Below, piece by piece: positions 1 to 7,844 of a stretch of 30,007 nucleotides of DNA. A program made the translations under genes and the position numbers. Source of the DNA: a virus. Position 1 is the stretch's first letter, and every line of letters begins with the position of its first letter. The stretch spans positions 1 to 30,007 of IMG/VR virus record IMGVR_UViG_3300034198_024649; one strand, 5' to 3'. Under the pieces are notes generated by a model. The model ran no database searches and was not told where the DNA came from. It worked only from the letters and a program-made list of their open reading frames with translations.

Positions 1-75
1 TGCAATTTTAAATTTATAAGTTCCTGTTGAACTTAATTTTGGTGATGCAGAACTATTTGATCCTGTTAATCTCAT
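1..75 (-). CDS. Partial CDS, N-terminus of a small fibre-like or unknown structural protein
   Basis: The first 25 codons of a gene that runs off the low-coordinate edge. The readable product starts MRLTGSNSSASPKLSSTG and has no stop in the window. The ATG is preceded on the minus strand by GCTAAGGAAAATAAA, which gives an AAGGA ribosome binding site at good spacing, so I regard it as a real start. The Ser/Thr/Gly-rich composition and the early LTG motif recall the N-termini of the two neighbouring small genes, which also carry 'TG' beta-type motifs. Function is unknown; a small fibre or appendage component is a guess from position. Confidence 0.5.
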   Translation of the reverse strand, partial: MRLTGSNSSASPKLSSTGTYKFKIA

Positions 76-145
76 TTTATTTTCCTTAGCTAAATTCTTG
101 TATTGTTGTCATATTCTTAATCCACCAGTAACTATTAATCCTGTT

Positions 146-223
146 TTACCAGTTTTGTTGTGCTGTTGGTGTTGTTAATGTTTTGCCTGTTATTTTTAGG
201 CCTTTTGCTAATGGTGGTGACAT
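146..223 (-). CDS. Tiny ORF, possibly frameshifted small structural protein
   Basis: A 25-residue ORF starting MSPPLAKGLKITGKTLTT and ending at a TAA. It has a clear ribosome binding site (AAGGAAAT just before the ATG) and lies 22 nt after the 141-residue gene. In another frame, from about position 155 down to a TGA at 109-111, the sequence continues as TGKTGLIVTGGLRI, which resembles the start of the 141-residue neighbour (ITGGLTINGPLRI). Removing one A from the AAAA run at 153-156 joins both parts into a 37-residue protein. This could be an assembly or sequencing error, real decay, or slippage. Function unknown. Confidence 0.4.
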   Translation of the reverse strand: MSPPLAKGLKITGKTLTTPTAQQNW

Positions 224-245
224 TTTATTTCCTTTTTATTTTTCC

Positions 246-671
246 TTATGGTACTGCAGGATAGTTAGTTGATTTGGCATAACTAGCTGTAATTTTGGCG
301 CCAGTATAATTATCTGACCAAGTTGATAACCAAGGCCAATCGCCACCAACACCAGCACTAATTGTTCCTGTAAATATATTAACATATAACCAATTTGCTC
401 CATCCCAATATACACGCTCATCACCATAAATGTAATCTGTTTTGCCATTAGTTGTAGTTGCTGGAGCCATTTTTCTCCAACTTTGACCACCTTTAAATCC
501 AGAACCTGGATTTCCTGGTGTATTATAAAAAGGACCATCCATTAAAACCCATGCTGTTGCATTTGGTTCAGCCGCATTGGCCGGATTATCACTACCTATT
601 ACTGGTGTGGGTGCTTGATATTCTGTAATTCTTAAAGGACCGTTTATTGTTAATCCGCCGGTTATTTTCAT
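246..671 (-). CDS. Small fibre-like protein, 141 residues
   Basis: Unrecognised protein beginning MKITGGLTINGPLRITEY, a short alternating beta-type segment, followed by a Trp/Tyr/Gly-rich region with motifs such as SWRKM, YIYGDERVYWDGANW and DWPWLSTWSDNYTGA. No signal peptide, membrane segment or coiled coil is visible. Small aromatic- and glycine-rich proteins of this kind are common near tail fibre genes of marine T4-like phages, so a virion appendage or fibre-tip role is plausible but inferred. It starts 16 nt after the gp15 stop without a clear ribosome binding site, which suggests translational coupling to gp15. The two following small genes share its 'TGGL..' flavour. Confidence 0.7.
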   Translation of the reverse strand: MKITGGLTINGPLRITEYQAPTPVIGSDNPANAAEPNATAWVLMDGPFYNTPGNPGSGFKGGQSWRKMAPATTTNGKTDYIYGDERVYWDGANWLYVNIFTGTISAGVGGDWPWLSTWSDNYTGAKITASYAKSTNYPAVP

Positions 672-687
672 TTTATTTTAATTATTG

Positions 688-1680
688 TTATGTATTTGTT
701 TCAGTTATTGTGGTTGTAGCTATCCAAGGATCAGTTACATTAGCATTTGAAGGATCCACATCAACGTTAATTTCAACCAATTTTTTCTGAATTGGTCTAT
801 AATCAGTAAATAGATAATTTGTATTTGAATTGGTTGATTGAATTGGTAAATTAGAAATAAAATTACCTTGTATATTAGTTAAATGTAAAACATTATTTTC
901 AAACAATGTTACTGTTGCTGAAGCAACCGCTGTTCCATGTGAAAATCCTTGATATACAATTTCGCCAACTTGATATGTTCCAATTCCTGATGCTGTGTCT
1001 AATGTAAATAAAACTGTATCGTCTGGATTAATTTTATTAAAAATGTTTGTAATTGAATGTCTAATAATACTATTACTTACATCATTAACATTACCAAACA
1101 CATAACCTTTAACCGTAAAGTTTAACGTCCAGATTAAAACTCTAGTTTCTCTATCCCTGGTTCCATAATTATCAACCGGCATGTCAGTTGAATTTAATAT
1201 AATAGGAATTTCTTTAACAATTCCCATTTCTGGAATTAAATTTAATTTAATTGTATAATCTGGTGCAAAGTAAGGAAGAATGTGTTCAATGATTTGTGTA
1301 CCATCTTCAATGTTACGAATATACATATAAAGATTAAAATCAAAATTATATGGAACAGGATTATATTGAGATATAGTTTGACCAGAAGTTGTCTGTGTAA
1401 ACTTTCTAGAATTTGTATTTAACTTTCTGGTATTATCATAAGTCATACCAGTCATTTCAAATGATAATCTTGGTAAAGTGATTTGAATTTTTTTATCTAA
1501 GTTATAATCACCTTCTAAACGCATTACATAATCTTCTTTAGATGCGTAGGCAATAGGTACCTTAAATCTTTCCGCTTCAGAAAGGTCAGGATTATAACGC
1601 ACAAGAGTAATATCATTGAATAGGTTACCAAAACCCACAACAAGTTTACGAATTACTCGATTGTATTGTGTAATCGCCAT
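688..1680 (-). CDS. 15: T4 gp15-like tail completion / sheath-stabilising protein
   Basis: A 330-residue protein that matches my recollection of marine T4-like gp15, the hexameric ring that caps the contractile sheath and tail tube and joins the tail to the head. Recognisable features are the N-terminus (MAITQYNRVIRKLVVGFG), 'NDITLVRYNPDLSEAERFKVPIAYA' as an early conserved block, a central 'PYNFDFNLYMYIRNIEDG' block and 'TRVLIWTLNFTVKGYVFG' near residue 180. Residues about 234-294 form an added beta-rich module ('GEIVYQG...LTNIQGNF') that is also found in gp14. The ATG overlaps the gp14 stop by one base (TAATG), so translation is probably coupled. The order gp13-gp14-gp15 supports the assignment. 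Confidence 0.85.
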   Translation of the reverse strand: MAITQYNRVIRKLVVGFGNLFNDITLVRYNPDLSEAERFKVPIAYASKEDYVMRLEGDYNLDKKIQITLPRLSFEMTGMTYDNTRKLNTNSRKFTQTTSGQTISQYNPVPYNFDFNLYMYIRNIEDGTQIIEHILPYFAPDYTIKLNLIPEMGIVKEIPIILNSTDMPVDNYGTRDRETRVLIWTLNFTVKGYVFGNVNDVSNSIIRHSITNIFNKINPDDTVLFTLDTASGIGTYQVGEIVYQGFSHGTAVASATVTLFENNVLHLTNIQGNFISNLPIQSTNSNTNYLFTDYRPIQKKLVEINVDVDPSNANVTDPWIATTTITETNT

Positions 1681-2564
1681 TATATGTTACCAAAAGGATT
1701 AGATTCGGAGAAATCAATGATTGCATCAGCGTTTGTTTTGATGTATTGATTGTCATAAACTTCTTTGATTGCTGGAGTATCTAATGGATTAAATGTGGTT
1801 AAAATATATTGTGCATTAGATGATGCACCAATAATTTTTTGTCCGTCTATAAATTCACCAGCAATATTGGTTACTGATAAGGTATTTGATGTGGGTATCC
1901 AACCAGAAACAACAGCAACCGCTGTGGCATTTGCGTTAGTATTATCTGGTGCTTGATATACAATTTCTTTAAGTGTATAATGAATATTGTTTCCTACACC
2001 AACATTCAAGTGTAGTGTGTAAGCAGAATCAGAAACAATTTTGTCAATATCATTAACACCTGTTTGCATTCTTTCTTGTGAATATTTAAATTTCTCTAAT
2101 GTAAGTTCGTAAAAATATGGAACCTTTCTACCTAACATAAACATATCTTTAGTATGGTCTGTAAAAGTAATTTCAAATAATTCACCTGTACCATTTAAAA
2201 ACGGAATGTATATTAAATCACCTTCACGGGGACGATTGAAAGTATTTTGTGGAACTCTTTGTGAAAAACTTCTTTTTGAAACAATTACATTGGCACTATT
2301 TTTAATTTCTAAACCAAATTTAGAAAAGAATTCTTTTTCACCAGTATATTCCAAAGCATTTGAAAGATACATTTCCAATGGAAAAGCAGAAGAAAACTTT
2401 TTAACTGGATCTTCACCGTATAATAAATCACGAGCTTGGTCATTATCATTTGGAAGATAATAAGCATCAAAACCCATAATTTTTATGGATTCAACAATTA
2501 GGTCCTCAATTACTCTTTGTTCTTGAGTTGAGTTATAATTATTAAAATATACGGAAGTTGCCAT
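1680..2564 (-). CDS. 14: T4 gp14-like neck protein
   Basis: A 294-residue head-tail connector (neck) protein. In T4, gp13 and gp14 complete the packaged head and form the site where the tail attaches. Family-like features are the N-terminal block around residues 14-50 (RVIEDLIVESIKIMGFDAYYLP), the 'LEMYLSNALEYTGEKEFFSKFGLEI' region at about 63-87, and 'PREGDLIYIPF' followed by 'GELFEITF' at about 112-134. Residues about 194-260 are a module (KEIVYQAP...LSVTNIAGEFIDG) shared with gp15. The ATG lies one base after the gp13 stop, and the gene overlaps gp15 by one base, so the three neck genes form a coupled unit. Confidence 0.87.
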   Translation of the reverse strand: MATSVYFNNYNSTQEQRVIEDLIVESIKIMGFDAYYLPNDNDQARDLLYGEDPVKKFSSAFPLEMYLSNALEYTGEKEFFSKFGLEIKNSANVIVSKRSFSQRVPQNTFNRPREGDLIYIPFLNGTGELFEITFTDHTKDMFMLGRKVPYFYELTLEKFKYSQERMQTGVNDIDKIVSDSAYTLHLNVGVGNNIHYTLKEIVYQAPDNTNANATAVAVVSGWIPTSNTLSVTNIAGEFIDGQKIIGASSNAQYILTTFNPLDTPAIKEVYDNQYIKTNADAIIDFSESNPFGNI

Positions 2565-2565
2565 A

Positions 2566-3339
2566 TCAATTCATGTACCAATCAGTTGGTAACTCATAAC
2601 GATCCTGCATCTCTTGTTCTAACAATTTAATTTCATCTGTGGCTTCTTCATAGATTTTGTCGCCATTTAATGTGACACCGCCTGGTAATTGTAGTCCAGA
2701 GAACTTTTTAAGATTATTTCCCCAAGTTCTTTTGATGAGTGCTGTGGCATATTCTTTTAACCAACGGTCATTCCAAACTTTGGTATAAACTGTTGGGTCA
2801 ATATTAGCATAACATTCGGCAACAATAATTTGTCCTATTGGTGCTTCGGATACTCCCCACGCCCAATCAATATACAACCTCTGCATATGTCTTTGGAATC
2901 GAATAGGAACCTCTCCAGTAAACAATAACTCCAATGAACGTAAGTGTTGTTGTGTTAAGGTATAATTGATGTATGATGCGGAGGTAAAGTCGTAGAGTTC
3001 ATTTAATCTAAGTTGATATCTTAGGTCAAACATAGAAATACTTGCCTGAGAATCTTGCAGTGGAAATATACGAGTTACGCCAACAATTTCCAAAGCATTA
3101 TTGGATTTGTCCATAGCATCACTAAGGTCTAAATATTTTTGGTCAATTTCTTGTTGACCAATGGCTTTGATATAATAAACCTTTTGTAGTCCATCAAAAT
3201 GATAATCGTGCCAATATTGCAAAGCATCATCTACTCTGTCCTCAATTTGGTCATCGTCAATATTAATTTCAATTACTGGAAAGCCTAATCTACGAAGGCA
3301 ATAATCTTTAAAACTTTCTCTATCATTAACAGCTGGCAT
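2566..3339 (-). CDS. 13: T4 gp13-like neck protein (head completion)
   Basis: A 257-residue neck protein of the T4 gp13 family, expected to assemble at the portal vertex after DNA packaging. Recognisable features are the N-terminal 'FKDYCLRRLGFPVIEINIDDDQIEDRVDDALQYWHDYHFDG' region (residues about 10-50), the central 'ISMFDLRYQLRLNELYDF' block, and the C-terminal 'KRTWGNNLKKFSGLQLPGGVTLNG' block followed by an acidic, helical tail. A strong ribosome binding site (AGGAG) precedes the ATG, and a late-promoter-like CATAAATA lies just upstream, overlapping the end of the 170-residue gene. That makes this the likely head of a gp13-14-15 unit. Confidence 0.88.
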   Translation of the reverse strand: MPAVNDRESFKDYCLRRLGFPVIEINIDDDQIEDRVDDALQYWHDYHFDGLQKVYYIKAIGQQEIDQKYLDLSDAMDKSNNALEIVGVTRIFPLQDSQASISMFDLRYQLRLNELYDFTSASYINYTLTQQHLRSLELLFTGEVPIRFQRHMQRLYIDWAWGVSEAPIGQIIVAECYANIDPTVYTKVWNDRWLKEYATALIKRTWGNNLKKFSGLQLPGGVTLNGDKIYEEATDEIKLLEQEMQDRYELPTDWYMN

Positions 3340-3360
3340 TTATAATCTCCTATGATAGGG

Positions 3361-3368
3361 TATTTATG
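3361..3368 (-). promoter_or_regulatory. Candidate late promoter (CATAAATA) before gp13
   Basis: Minus-strand CATAAATA, matching the NATAAATA form of T4-like late promoters as I recall it from marine T4-like phages. It overlaps the TAA stop of the 170-residue gene and lies about 20 nt before the gp13 start, between two expected units. Such a short AT-rich motif can occur by chance. Confidence 0.5.
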
Positions 3369-3876
3369 ATTGCCATGGCAAATCAGGAGTTGTATTTTTT
3401 ATCAAAATTTCTTTATTAATTTCAGCAATTTTTTGGTCACATTTTTCTTCCAAACTATTTTTAATATCTTCAATTGCATTTGAACCATTAATTTTAATTA
3501 ATGTATTTGATGCCCACTCAATAACTGTGTTTTGATTCAACTCATTATATGGAATTAAAGTTGCTGTATTTCCACCAACAAAAGGTATATGAATATTTTC
3601 TAATTTATATTCTTCTGTTACATTAGAATAAATGATATTGTTTAAATCTGGATGTTGTTCCAAATAAGAATCTAATGATACATTTTCAGTATTTGCTTGA
3701 TTGTAAATATTTGCAAAAGTAAATTGGTCTTTAACAAATTTCTTTTCTCCTTTAGCTACCATATCAACAGCAGACACAACATTTGTTGAATCAGGAGGAA
3801 ACATCGAATCGTCTAATGCAAATTGAGGAATAACATTAATTTTGGTAATTGTAAAATTGAATGAATTTAATGCCAT
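3364..3876 (-). CDS. Hypothetical protein, 170 residues, between fibre and neck genes
   Basis: No family recognised. The N-terminus (MALNSFNFTITKINVIPQF) is hydrophobic but alternating, not a signal peptide. The middle contains 'VAKGEKKFVKDQFTFANIYNQ' and 'SLDSYLEQHPDL', and the last third is helical and charged (IEDIKNSLEEKCDQKIAEINKEI), ending TPDLPWQS. One cysteine is visible. The gene starts 17 nt after the cysteine-rich fibre, with an AAGGAG ribosome binding site, and ends against the gp13 promoter motif. Its place directly behind a fibre gene would suit a fibre accessory or assembly factor; that is inference only. Confidence 0.7.
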   Translation of the reverse strand: MALNSFNFTITKINVIPQFALDDSMFPPDSTNVVSAVDMVAKGEKKFVKDQFTFANIYNQANTENVSLDSYLEQHPDLNNIIYSNVTEEYKLENIHIPFVGGNTATLIPYNELNQNTVIEWASNTLIKINGSNAIEDIKNSLEEKCDQKIAEINKEILIKNTTPDLPWQS

Positions 3877-3893
3877 TTATAAATGCTCCTTAA

Positions 3894-6800
3894 TTATGCT
3901 GAACCTAAAGTTGTTACTGTTCCACTCGAACCTTTATATTTTAAAGCTCCGCCATCTATGTACAAGTAACCACCCGAAGAATAAGTGTCTGTTGGAACAT
4001 AACACATATTAGTCATTTTTATTCCTCCATACACATCAACAGCATTGTTTGTTGTATTTGCATATTCGGTTGCTGTTGTTGTACCATATGGATTAAGTGA
4101 TGGTGTAAAGTTTGCTGTATATCTTGCGCAACCAGAAGTAATACGATAGTTGTATAGATATACAGCACCAGCTGCAGACAAACCGTTACTATAACCAATA
4201 GTGTAACAAGCTGGAGCACTAGCTTCATTTGTCGAACAAGTTGTTGCATTAAGCAAACTTCCATTTAAGAAGTAGCGTAAACATCCACTCTGGCGTGATA
4301 ATGCCCAATGATTCCATCCTGTGCAATTTAATCCGCTAGCAGCAAAAAATGCAGTGTAAATACATTGGCAAGTAAAACTCATTTGTGAGGTGTTATTAAT
4401 TCTAACGCATCCACCATTGGACCAACAAGCCCACCAAGCGCTTTGGCCATTATTGTTTGTAAGTAAACTATAACCCCAATACGGCCAGTCAGTTGGATTT
4501 TGTAACCATGTTTCAACTGTAAAATCTCCATTAAATACGTTAACACTATTAGGATTACAGATTCTAACATAATTACTGCTACCAACACATATACTATAAC
4601 CTGTTGCTCCTGGTGGCACAATTGTTGAGTTTCCTAAATTACTGCAAGATTGGTTGGTAATATTGCATCCTGTTACTTCATTTTTAGGAGTAGCACAAGT
4701 ACCTAATGATAAAAATGTAACGCTTGTCCAATTAGTATCACCATATTTTGTTACAGTTTTAGGAATACAAACATTGGTTGCAACAAGATTATTAATTGTT
4801 GCAGTACATGTTACACAAGAGTTTTCTGTAGAAACCAATCTTGATTCTAATGAAGTGTTTGCCCAAATATGGTCGGTCCAAATTCCTTTACCTACACCCA
4901 AACCACCAGTTATTTGCAAAGCTCCAGCCCCAAATCGAGCGTTGTTGCAATTGCTTCTACAAGTACTCAAATCATTTGCAGCACATGAACTATACAAACA
5001 TATAGACTGATTAGTATAATTTTCCGTACAAACAACTTGGTTTAGACCAAGTGTGCTCCATATCATATTGGAGGGACAACATCCATCTGATTTTAATACA
5101 TAACAATTAGGAACATATCCTGTACCACCACCCCAATTACAACCAGCTCTAGCGCTAATTACACAATCCAATGCAGCTGCTGTAAGTTTATTATCAATAT
5201 CACACATAGTACCATATTTTGAAAAATAGGTGTTTGTTGTTGCAACTGATCCTATTAAATTTATGTTAGCGTTATAAGTAGCGGCTAAAACAATTGTATT
5301 ATTTGTAGAATCAACTGAAGATAATGAATAATTTGTATTATCAATATTAATAGTATTTGAAGTGGTTACTGTTCCTGTTGATGAAACGTTGATACCTATA
5401 CCAGTTCCTGCATACGACAATTTGAAATTGGATAGAGGACTCGACCAAGTAGCGCTTTCAGTAGGAGAAAGAGTAGACCAAGGCAAAGCAGTTCCATTAC
5501 AAGTACCACTAGTATAACATAAACGTGCATTACACCACGAAGGATTGGTACAACAACATCCCCAAACATTATCACCAAAACAATATGTATTATTTGTATA
5601 TAATTCAGTAACGACAAAATTCATTACCCAACATGCATTATAACAATTATTTAAATATGTAAATTGAACAGGACAACACACTTGTAGATTTGATATTGCA
5701 TCAGATGATAGATTTAAAATTGAAAATCTATTATCTCCACTAGAATTATATGGAGCAAAAACAATATTTTTTGTATCATTTATAGCAGGATAACCACATA
5801 TAATTTTAGTTTGAGTGGTGCTTCCATCACAAAGAGTATTTGTATAAATTACAGCACCGGTACAACATAAAGCAGAAGCTTGGTAAATAGCCGCTTGTTG
5901 GTTAGATATACAAATAGTGGTTGCACCAGTTCTTGGAATGAGAGAAACTGGTGTCGAATATGTTCCAGTTATTGAACCTAAACTTTGATATTTTAAAGTT
6001 TTATATACATCGCCATCAATAGTAACGTTATTGGCTAAAGGATTTTCAGTAATTTTTAAACTTCTACCTACTACTATTCCTGGATCAAAATTGGTACCGA
6101 CATAAGCTTGTAATGTGTTACTTGTGGTAAATGTTGATGTGATATTAGAAGATGTTAAAACAACATTGTTACTTGTTGAATTGTATAAACTGACTGTTCC
6201 AAAATTTGTATTTCCATTATCTGCTCCAATATTGCCATTGTATGTCAACAACTGATTGATTACACAAGGATTTTCAATACGAGCAATTGTTCCTCCTAGA
6301 ATACCACCACATGCTGTTGTTATGCCGTTCCAATTGTTATTAATCCACCAATTCTCAGCAGCGTTTCTTACAGCAAAAACATACGGCCAATATGATCTAC
6401 AGCAAGTACCATAGGCGTTATCCGATGCACTAAAATTCCAATCATAAGGACTACTAACATTACAAAGTATGCCTGCGGAAAAAGAACAAATTGGTGGATT
6501 ACAAAAACCTACAATAATTTTTTGGCCAGGTCTGAGATAAGAAGAACCTAAAGTATTAGCTTCACAATAAGGATTGTAAAAACATGTATATTGACATGTT
6601 GGAAAACTAGAAGTCCAATTGTTTGGATCATCAGCTATACAAAAACTAAAATAAGATGATGGACTGCTGTTTGCTTGGACTTTTGAAAATAAATCCTGAG
6701 GAGCAACTGTTACAGTTAATGGAACACAAAAAACATCCGGATTCCAAGGTGATCCAACATATTTAACTTTAGCATTAACTACCTGGCCAGGAGTGAGAGC

Positions 6801-7547
6801 TAATATTTTTTGGCCAATTGAAGTGTTTGCAAAATTGACATTACTACCAGAAGAAAAAACTAACCACATTTGATTATAACAATTAACACAGTCCGGTGAA
6901 TAAGGAGCATCACATGGTGCAGTTATGAAAACATTATTTGCTGAATTTATTGCATACGACGGGCTATTTGTATTGGTACTCGGAGTTAATCCTTCAAAGT
7001 AGGTAGAAACAACATAAGAAATTTGGTCAGCATTGCCTAAACTTCTCCAGGCAGTACTAGGGGATTTATTAACGGTTAATTTTCGTAAACAAACATCACT
7101 ATAAGGAGTTAATCCGCCACCACCTGATACAGCCGACCAACTTAATGTTGATCCGTCCGTCTGTAAATATTCTCCTGCGTGTCCTGATTGACTTGGTAAA
7201 GATGTGCCACCGCCACCACCAGTATTAGCTTGATTGTAAGCGGCTTGTGCTAGTGTTGTTGCTGAGTTGGCTTGAGTAAAAGCGGAATTTGCACGACCAT
7301 ATGATGAAGTTGCAGAATTGGTTGCTGCGTTGGCTTGAGTAAAAGCGGCATTGGCTTGAACTCTTGCCCAAGTATCAGTACTTGCTCCGCCAGTACCGCC
7401 GCCACCCGTATTGGCTTGGTCGAAAGCTGCTTGAGTATACCTGAGAATATCAGTATTGGAAACATAAACTCTTCCGTTAGCTGCAATAACTTCTTGATCC
7501 GCAACGGACAAACCGTTTTTAATATTAAAATTGGAATTGGTGGCCAA
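3894..7547 (-). CDS. Cysteine-rich tail fibre / adhesin with LamG-like C-terminal domain (1217 residues)
   Basis: Fibre protein opening MATNSNFNIKNGLSV, which shares the 'NF.(I/V)KNGL' start with the 2942-residue fibre. Residues about 35-110 hold 'QAN' coiled-coil repeats with Gly linkers. Then comes a 'GEYLQTDGSTLSW' beta motif, a long unrecognised beta-rich region (about 150-960), a concanavalin/LamG-like domain (about 985-1150; motifs FTVETWLQ and GWNHWALSR..GCLRYFLNGSL), and a C-terminal 'GGYLYIDGGALKYKGSSGTVTTL' segment of a type I recall from marine phage fibres. I counted 61 cysteines (5%), often in CC or CCC runs, which is extreme for a cytoplasmically assembled phage protein. The start codon is TTG with a GGGGAG ribosome binding site eight bases before it; an upstream GTG leads to an immediate stop in its frame. 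Likely a receptor-binding protein. Confidence 0.85.
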   Translation of the reverse strand: MATNSNFNIKNGLSVADQEVIAANGRVYVSNTDILRYTQAAFDQANTGGGGTGGASTDTWARVQANAAFTQANAATNSATSSYGRANSAFTQANSATTLAQAAYNQANTGGGGGTSLPSQSGHAGEYLQTDGSTLSWSAVSGGGGLTPYSDVCLRKLTVNKSPSTAWRSLGNADQISYVVSTYFEGLTPSTNTNSPSYAINSANNVFITAPCDAPYSPDCVNCYNQMWLVFSSGSNVNFANTSIGQKILALTPGQVVNAKVKYVGSPWNPDVFCVPLTVTVAPQDLFSKVQANSSPSSYFSFCIADDPNNWTSSFPTCQYTCFYNPYCEANTLGSSYLRPGQKIIVGFCNPPICSFSAGILCNVSSPYDWNFSASDNAYGTCCRSYWPYVFAVRNAAENWWINNNWNGITTACGGILGGTIARIENPCVINQLLTYNGNIGADNGNTNFGTVSLYNSTSNNVVLTSSNITSTFTTSNTLQAYVGTNFDPGIVVGRSLKITENPLANNVTIDGDVYKTLKYQSLGSITGTYSTPVSLIPRTGATTICISNQQAAIYQASALCCTGAVIYTNTLCDGSTTQTKIICGYPAINDTKNIVFAPYNSSGDNRFSILNLSSDAISNLQVCCPVQFTYLNNCYNACWVMNFVVTELYTNNTYCFGDNVWGCCCTNPSWCNARLCYTSGTCNGTALPWSTLSPTESATWSSPLSNFKLSYAGTGIGINVSSTGTVTTSNTINIDNTNYSLSSVDSTNNTIVLAATYNANINLIGSVATTNTYFSKYGTMCDIDNKLTAAALDCVISARAGCNWGGGTGYVPNCYVLKSDGCCPSNMIWSTLGLNQVVCTENYTNQSICLYSSCAANDLSTCRSNCNNARFGAGALQITGGLGVGKGIWTDHIWANTSLESRLVSTENSCVTCTATINNLVATNVCIPKTVTKYGDTNWTSVTFLSLGTCATPKNEVTGCNITNQSCSNLGNSTIVPPGATGYSICVGSSNYVRICNPNSVNVFNGDFTVETWLQNPTDWPYWGYSLLTNNNGQSAWWACWSNGGCVRINNTSQMSFTCQCIYTAFFAASGLNCTGWNHWALSRQSGCLRYFLNGSLLNATTCSTNEASAPACYTIGYSNGLSAAGAVYLYNYRITSGCARYTANFTPSLNPYGTTTATEYANTTNNAVDVYGGIKMTNMCYVPTDTYSSGGYLYIDGGALKYKGSSGTVTTLGSA
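4098..4595 (-). other. LamG / concanavalin-like lectin domain within the 1217-residue fibre
   Basis: Residues about 985-1150 show the pattern of a LamG-type jelly roll: a strand ending VNVFNGDFTVETWLQ, a W-rich core, 'NHWALSRQSGCLRYFLNGSL', then 'ACYTIGYSNG' and a 'YLYNYRITSGCARYTANFTP' closing strand. Such domains bind glycans or proteins, which suits receptor recognition. At least ten cysteines fall inside it. Confidence 0.65.
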
Positions 7548-7561
7548 GGTTCACTCTCCCC
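7545..7561 (-). promoter_or_regulatory. Ribosome binding site and TTG start of the cysteine-rich fibre; leader shared with the 2942-residue fibre
   Basis: The minus strand reads GGGGAGAGTGAACCTTG, with TTG as the start codon. The 2942-residue fibre has the same 17 bases with one change (GTG to ATG inside the spacer). The spacer GTG sits only one base after the purine run and its frame stops after nine codons, so TTG is the better start. Confidence 0.7.
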
Positions 7562-7587
7562 TCGTTGAAATAGTGGTATTAATTATC

Positions 7588-7595
7588 TATTTATG
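7588..7595 (-). promoter_or_regulatory. Candidate late promoter (CATAAATA) before the cysteine-rich fibre
   Basis: Minus-strand CATAAATA in the 59-nt gap upstream of the 1217-residue fibre, about 40 nt before its TTG start. It matches NATAAATA and lies in one of the few gaps long enough for a promoter. Confidence 0.5.
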
Positions 7596-7606
7596 CTTTT
7601 CACCAT

Positions 7607-7843
7607 TTAATCCTTATGGTTGGTTATTATAGCTACCGTTCCATCCCAAACCATACGTCCAAGACATGCAACATTCCATTTAGTTTCACCATATTCTTTT
7701 GTGGTTTCCGTAAACAAAGGACTAAAAATTCTAACGTCTGAAGCCAAGTATTCAATCCCATCTTCAAACACTCTCCACATTATATCGGTGTTTCCGCCAT
7801 GTTTGGTATTAAATCTTATGTGATATTTGTGTGGAGATTCCAT
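7607..7843 (-). CDS. Small conserved-type phage protein, 78 residues
   Basis: Begins MESPHKYHIRFNTKHG and contains 'IMWRVFEDGIEYLASDVRIFSPLFTETT', 'GETKWNVACLGRMVWDGTVAII'. This pattern (YHI.FNTK, W.V..DG.E.L, KWN..C) recalls small conserved hypothetical proteins of marine T4-like phages, whose role is unknown to me. No transmembrane segment is visible. The ATG comes one base after the stop of the kinase-nucleotidyltransferase gene and lacks an obvious ribosome binding site, so it is probably translated by coupling. Confidence 0.75.
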   Translation of the reverse strand: MESPHKYHIRFNTKHGGNTDIMWRVFEDGIEYLASDVRIFSPLFTETTKEYGETKWNVACLGRMVWDGTVAIITNHKD

Positions 7844-7844
7844 A

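Noticed and set aside
236-538. A 100-codon minus-strand ORF overlapping the 141-residue gene
   Set aside because: Low-complexity Leu/Ile/Met/Val product in a shifted frame; the 141-residue frame has a normal composition and follows gp15 closely.
7548-7606. Rho-independent terminator in the gap before the cysteine-rich fibre
   Set aside because: No GC-rich stem followed by a T run on the minus strand; the same is true of the gap at 26772-26831.
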